Shown piece after piece: positions 61,788 to 64,000 of a DNA stretch of 64,000 nucleotides; position 1 is the stretch's first letter; each line of letters begins with the position of its first letter. The position numbers and the translations under genes were made by a program. The notes below the pieces were generated by a model. That model saw only the letters and a list, made by a program, of their open reading frames with translations, ran no database searches and had not been told where the DNA came from. The stretch covers positions 310,001 to 374,000 of the forward strand of contig NZ_VCRO01000002.1 of assembly GCF_006007885.1 (NCBI RefSeq), written 5' to 3'. The DNA comes from Alteribacter natronophilus (GTDB lineage: Bacteria > Bacillota > Bacilli > Bacillales > Salisediminibacteriaceae).

Positions 61788-63095
61788 ATGCTGAAATCTT
61801 TTATCGATGTAGATGAGGAGTCACACTTTCCGATTCAGAATTTGCCCTACGGTATATTTAGACCAAAAGGGAAAACAGCACCTAGAGCAGGAGTTGCGAT
61901 TGGGGATTGGATACTGGATCTCTCCATCCTGGATGATAAAGGATATTTTAATGAGACCGGTGCGGGTGGAAAGAGGGTTTTTTCGGAGCCATCACTGAAT
62001 GCTTTCATGAACCTTGGTCCAAATGTGTGGGCTGAGGTAAGAACCGTCCTTCAGGACCTTCTGAGGGAGGATAACCCTGAAATTCGTGATCAAGCCGATC
62101 TTCGTGATTCATTGTTTTCCAGGCAGAGCGGGGTGGATATGCTTATGCCAGTCGAAATCAGGGATTATACTGACTTTTACGCTTCCGAGCAGCATGCCAC
62201 AAATGTGGGGACGATGTTTCGGGGCCGGGAAAATGCCCTGATGCCTAACTGGAAGCACCTGCCTGTCGGCTATCATGGACGTGCCAGCTCGATTATCGTA
62301 AGCGGCACTGAAATTAAGCGGCCGCTTGGACAGAGAAAGACTGAAGGTGACCAGCCTGAATTCGGACCATCCATGCGCTTGGATTTTGAGCTTGAGATGG
62401 GGCTTGTGATCGGTCATGGAAATGAATCAGGCTCCAGAATCCCTGTAGAAGAAGCGGAAGAGCATATTTTCGGTCTTGTTCTTGTCAATGACTGGAGTGC
62501 CCGCGATATACAGGCTTGGGAATATCAGCCGCTTGGACCTTTCCTGTCTAAAAGCTTTGCCACCTCTATCTCACCGTGGATTGTCCCGATGGCAGCTCTT
62601 GAGCCCTTCCGGACAGCCGGGCCAAAACAGGATCCTGAACCGCTTCCCTATCTAAAAGGGAGTGGAGATCAGACATTTGATATTCATCTTGAGGCGCACT
62701 TGAAAATACCGGGGCTCAGTGAGCCGGTAGTTGTGACAGAAACCAATTTCAGGACTTTGTACTGGAGCATGGCGCAGCAGATTGCTCACCACACAGTAAA
62801 TGGCTGTAATCTTAACGCTGGTGATCTCCTTGCTTCCGGCACGATAAGCGGGGACGAGAAGACATCCAGGGGCTGCATGCTTGAACGCACGTGGAGAGGG
62901 GAGGAGCCTCTGCAGCTCCCAAATGGAGAGAAGCGAGTATGGCTTGAAGACGGAGATGAGCTCAGATTAACCGGGTGGTGCCAGGCAGACGGCTATCGAG
63001 TAGGTTTTGGCCAGGTGAACTCACGAATTCTCCCCACCCAGGTTGAAGAGACCAAAGGAGGAAGCCGAGATGCCGTTTTATCAGAAAAGGGGTAG
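61788..63095 (+). CDS. fahA: Fumarylacetoacetase
   Basis: This 435-residue hydrolase splits fumarylacetoacetate to fumarate and acetoacetate, the last step of tyrosine/homogentisate breakdown. Metal ligands are visible in YTDFYASEQHATN (Asp, with the catalytic His of the QHATN part), DFELEMG (two Glu) and VNDWSARD (Asp). The N-terminal SH3-like domain and length fit the eukaryote-like FAH type. It overlaps the next gene by 26 bases. Confidence 0.95.
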   Translation: MLKSFIDVDEESHFPIQNLPYGIFRPKGKTAPRAGVAIGDWILDLSILDDKGYFNETGAGGKRVFSEPSLNAFMNLGPNVWAEVRTVLQDLLREDNPEIRDQADLRDSLFSRQSGVDMLMPVEIRDYTDFYASEQHATNVGTMFRGRENALMPNWKHLPVGYHGRASSIIVSGTEIKRPLGQRKTEGDQPEFGPSMRLDFELEMGLVIGHGNESGSRIPVEEAEEHIFGLVLVNDWSARDIQAWEYQPLGPFLSKSFATSISPWIVPMAALEPFRTAGPKQDPEPLPYLKGSGDQTFDIHLEAHLKIPGLSEPVVVTETNFRTLYWSMAQQIAHHTVNGCNLNAGDLLASGTISGDEKTSRGCMLERTWRGEEPLQLPNGEKRVWLEDGDELRLTGWCQADGYRVGFGQVNSRILPTQVEETKGGSRDAVLSEKG

Positions 63096-64000
63096 GATAC
63101 CGAAAAAGCGTCACACGATGTTTAAAAAGGAAGACGGCAGTCTTTACCGGGAACAGGTTATGGGAACCAAAGGGTTTTCAGGAATGCAGTCAATTCTGTA
63201 CCACCATAACATGCCAACAGCTATGACTGAATCAAAGTTGTTGAAAAGCTGCCGGATTGAATTCGAAGAACAGGAAGGCCTGGTACCACGCCACTTTCAT
63301 ACAAGTGAATATAGAAAATCCAGTGACGCAGTGGAGGGAAGGCATTTTATCCTTGGCAATGACGACCTGGTTATGGGTGTGGTAAATCCGACCGAAGCGA
63401 TGAACTATTATTACAGAAATGGGGACGGAGATGAGCTGCTCTTTGTCCATAACGGCACAGGAAAAGTGGAAACCATGTTCGGTACACTCTATTACCGGCC
63501 CGGGGATTATGTAGTAATTCCGATAGGAACGATTTACCGTGTTATTCCTGATGAAAGTGAATCAAAGTTTCTCGTAGTAGAGACGAACAGCTGGATCACG
63601 ACCCCGAAGAGGTACCGTAATCCTCACGGGCAACTACTGGAGCACAGCCCTTTCTGTGAACGCGACTTTAAAGGCCCTGAAAAGCTGGAAACCTACGATG
63701 AAAAAGGGGAATTCGAGGTCCGTACAAAGTCAAGGGGCTATCTCCATCAGCATATGTTTGGTCATAATCCACTTGATGTGGTCGGCTGGGATGGTTACTT
63801 GTATCCTTATATCTTTAACGTGGAGGATTTCGAACCGATTACAGGCAGGGTTCATATGCCTCCTCCAATTCATCAGACGTTTGAGGGGCATAATTTTGTA
63901 GTCTGTTCGTTTGTACCTCGAATGTACGACTACCATCCGGAAGCAATACCGGCTCCGTACTATCACAGCAATGTGGACAGTGACGAAGTTCTATATTACG
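63070..64000 (+). CDS. hmgA: Homogentisate 1,2-dioxygenase, cut at the window end
   Basis: The frame opens at ATG 63070 inside the end of fahA and stays open to the last base, giving 310 residues of a protein that is normally about 380-390 long in Bacillota. It begins MPFYQKRGRIPKKRHTMFKK and has GDELLFVHNGTG and YYRPGDYVVIP of the cupin fold. The iron-site region PYYHSNVDSDEVLYY, with His and Glu ligands, lies at the very end. It opens the homogentisate ring to maleylacetoacetate. The C-terminus lies beyond the window. Confidence 0.93.
   Translation, partial: MPFYQKRGRIPKKRHTMFKKEDGSLYREQVMGTKGFSGMQSILYHHNMPTAMTESKLLKSCRIEFEEQEGLVPRHFHTSEYRKSSDAVEGRHFILGNDDLVMGVVNPTEAMNYYYRNGDGDELLFVHNGTGKVETMFGTLYYRPGDYVVIPIGTIYRVIPDESESKFLVVETNSWITTPKRYRNPHGQLLEHSPFCERDFKGPEKLETYDEKGEFEVRTKSRGYLHQHMFGHNPLDVVGWDGYLYPYIFNVEDFEPITGRVHMPPPIHQTFEGHNFVVCSFVPRMYDYHPEAIPAPYYHSNVDSDEVLYY

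Overview
The window reads as chromosomal DNA of a Bacillaceae-type Bacillota. Strong AGGAGG-like ribosome binding sites, many GTG and TTG starts, cre-like CcpA boxes, SigA-type promoters, an RsbR stress protein, B. subtilis-like uronate genes (YjmC, YjmD, UxuA, SDR-type UxuB) and YesL all point there. The secreted lipoproteins are very rich in Asp and Glu, which would suit a halophilic or alkaliphilic member, but I cannot fix the genus. No rRNA, tRNA, CRISPR array, intact insertion sequence or prophage was seen.

Region 1 (1-14144) is a catabolic operon for a small hydroxy or sugar acid. A PrpR-type regulator precedes a DUF1537 acid-sugar kinase that appears to use an ATT start codon. Then come a DctPQM TRAP importer, a LarA-family nickel racemase/epimerase, an aldehyde dehydrogenase, an iron alcohol dehydrogenase and a PdxA2-type dehydrogenase. 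The NPN (nickel-pincer) cofactor genes larE, larB and larC1 follow, with larC2 as a separate convergent gene on the other strand. I infer that the LarA homologue epimerises a four-carbon sugar acid at C2 so that kinase and PdxA2 can take it to triose phosphate.

Region 2 (14145-19640) is a patchwork: an mgtE remnant, a frameshifted membrane/coiled-coil/DUF4352 gene, an AT-rich PD-(D/E)XK nuclease candidate, a helicase tail, an orphan RsbR and two small membrane proteins.

Region 3 (19640-26545) is a sugar ABC importer with an FAD oxidoreductase, YesL and a LacI regulator, preceded by four near-identical palindromic operators. An unusual Nramp-family transporter follows on the minus strand.

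Region 4 (27946-43020) pairs an ascorbate-type PTS (UlaA, UlaB and a PRD regulator carrying the EIIA domain) on the minus strand with a long plus-strand hexonate operon: KdgR-like LacI, KDG kinase, HPS/PHI pair, YjmC, a second TRAP importer, YjmD, KDPG aldolase, UxuA and UxuB. Uronate isomerase is absent, so the input is probably a hexonate or keto-hexonate.

Region 5 (43022-47580) is a third LacI regulator and a sugar ABC importer.

Region 6 (47604-54867) is the most novel part, a candidate immune island. A RyR protein and a divergent ion channel/RCK/RyR protein face a minus-strand operon encoding a TIR protein, a STAND-like P-loop ATPase, an SPFH-like protein and a membrane SH3 protein. The C-terminus of the TIR protein and the N-terminal part of the ATPase share a short motif like the amyloid signalling tags that pair NLRs with effectors. 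A decayed DHH-phosphoesterase-like gene lies just upstream.

Region 7 (55421-64000) has a surface TPR/Gly-Ser repeat protein, a second nuclease candidate and a DUF3870 protein. It ends with a cre-controlled homogentisate operon: attenuated leader, luciferase-like monooxygenase, FMN reductase, unknown protein, fumarylacetoacetase and a homogentisate dioxygenase cut by the window edge.
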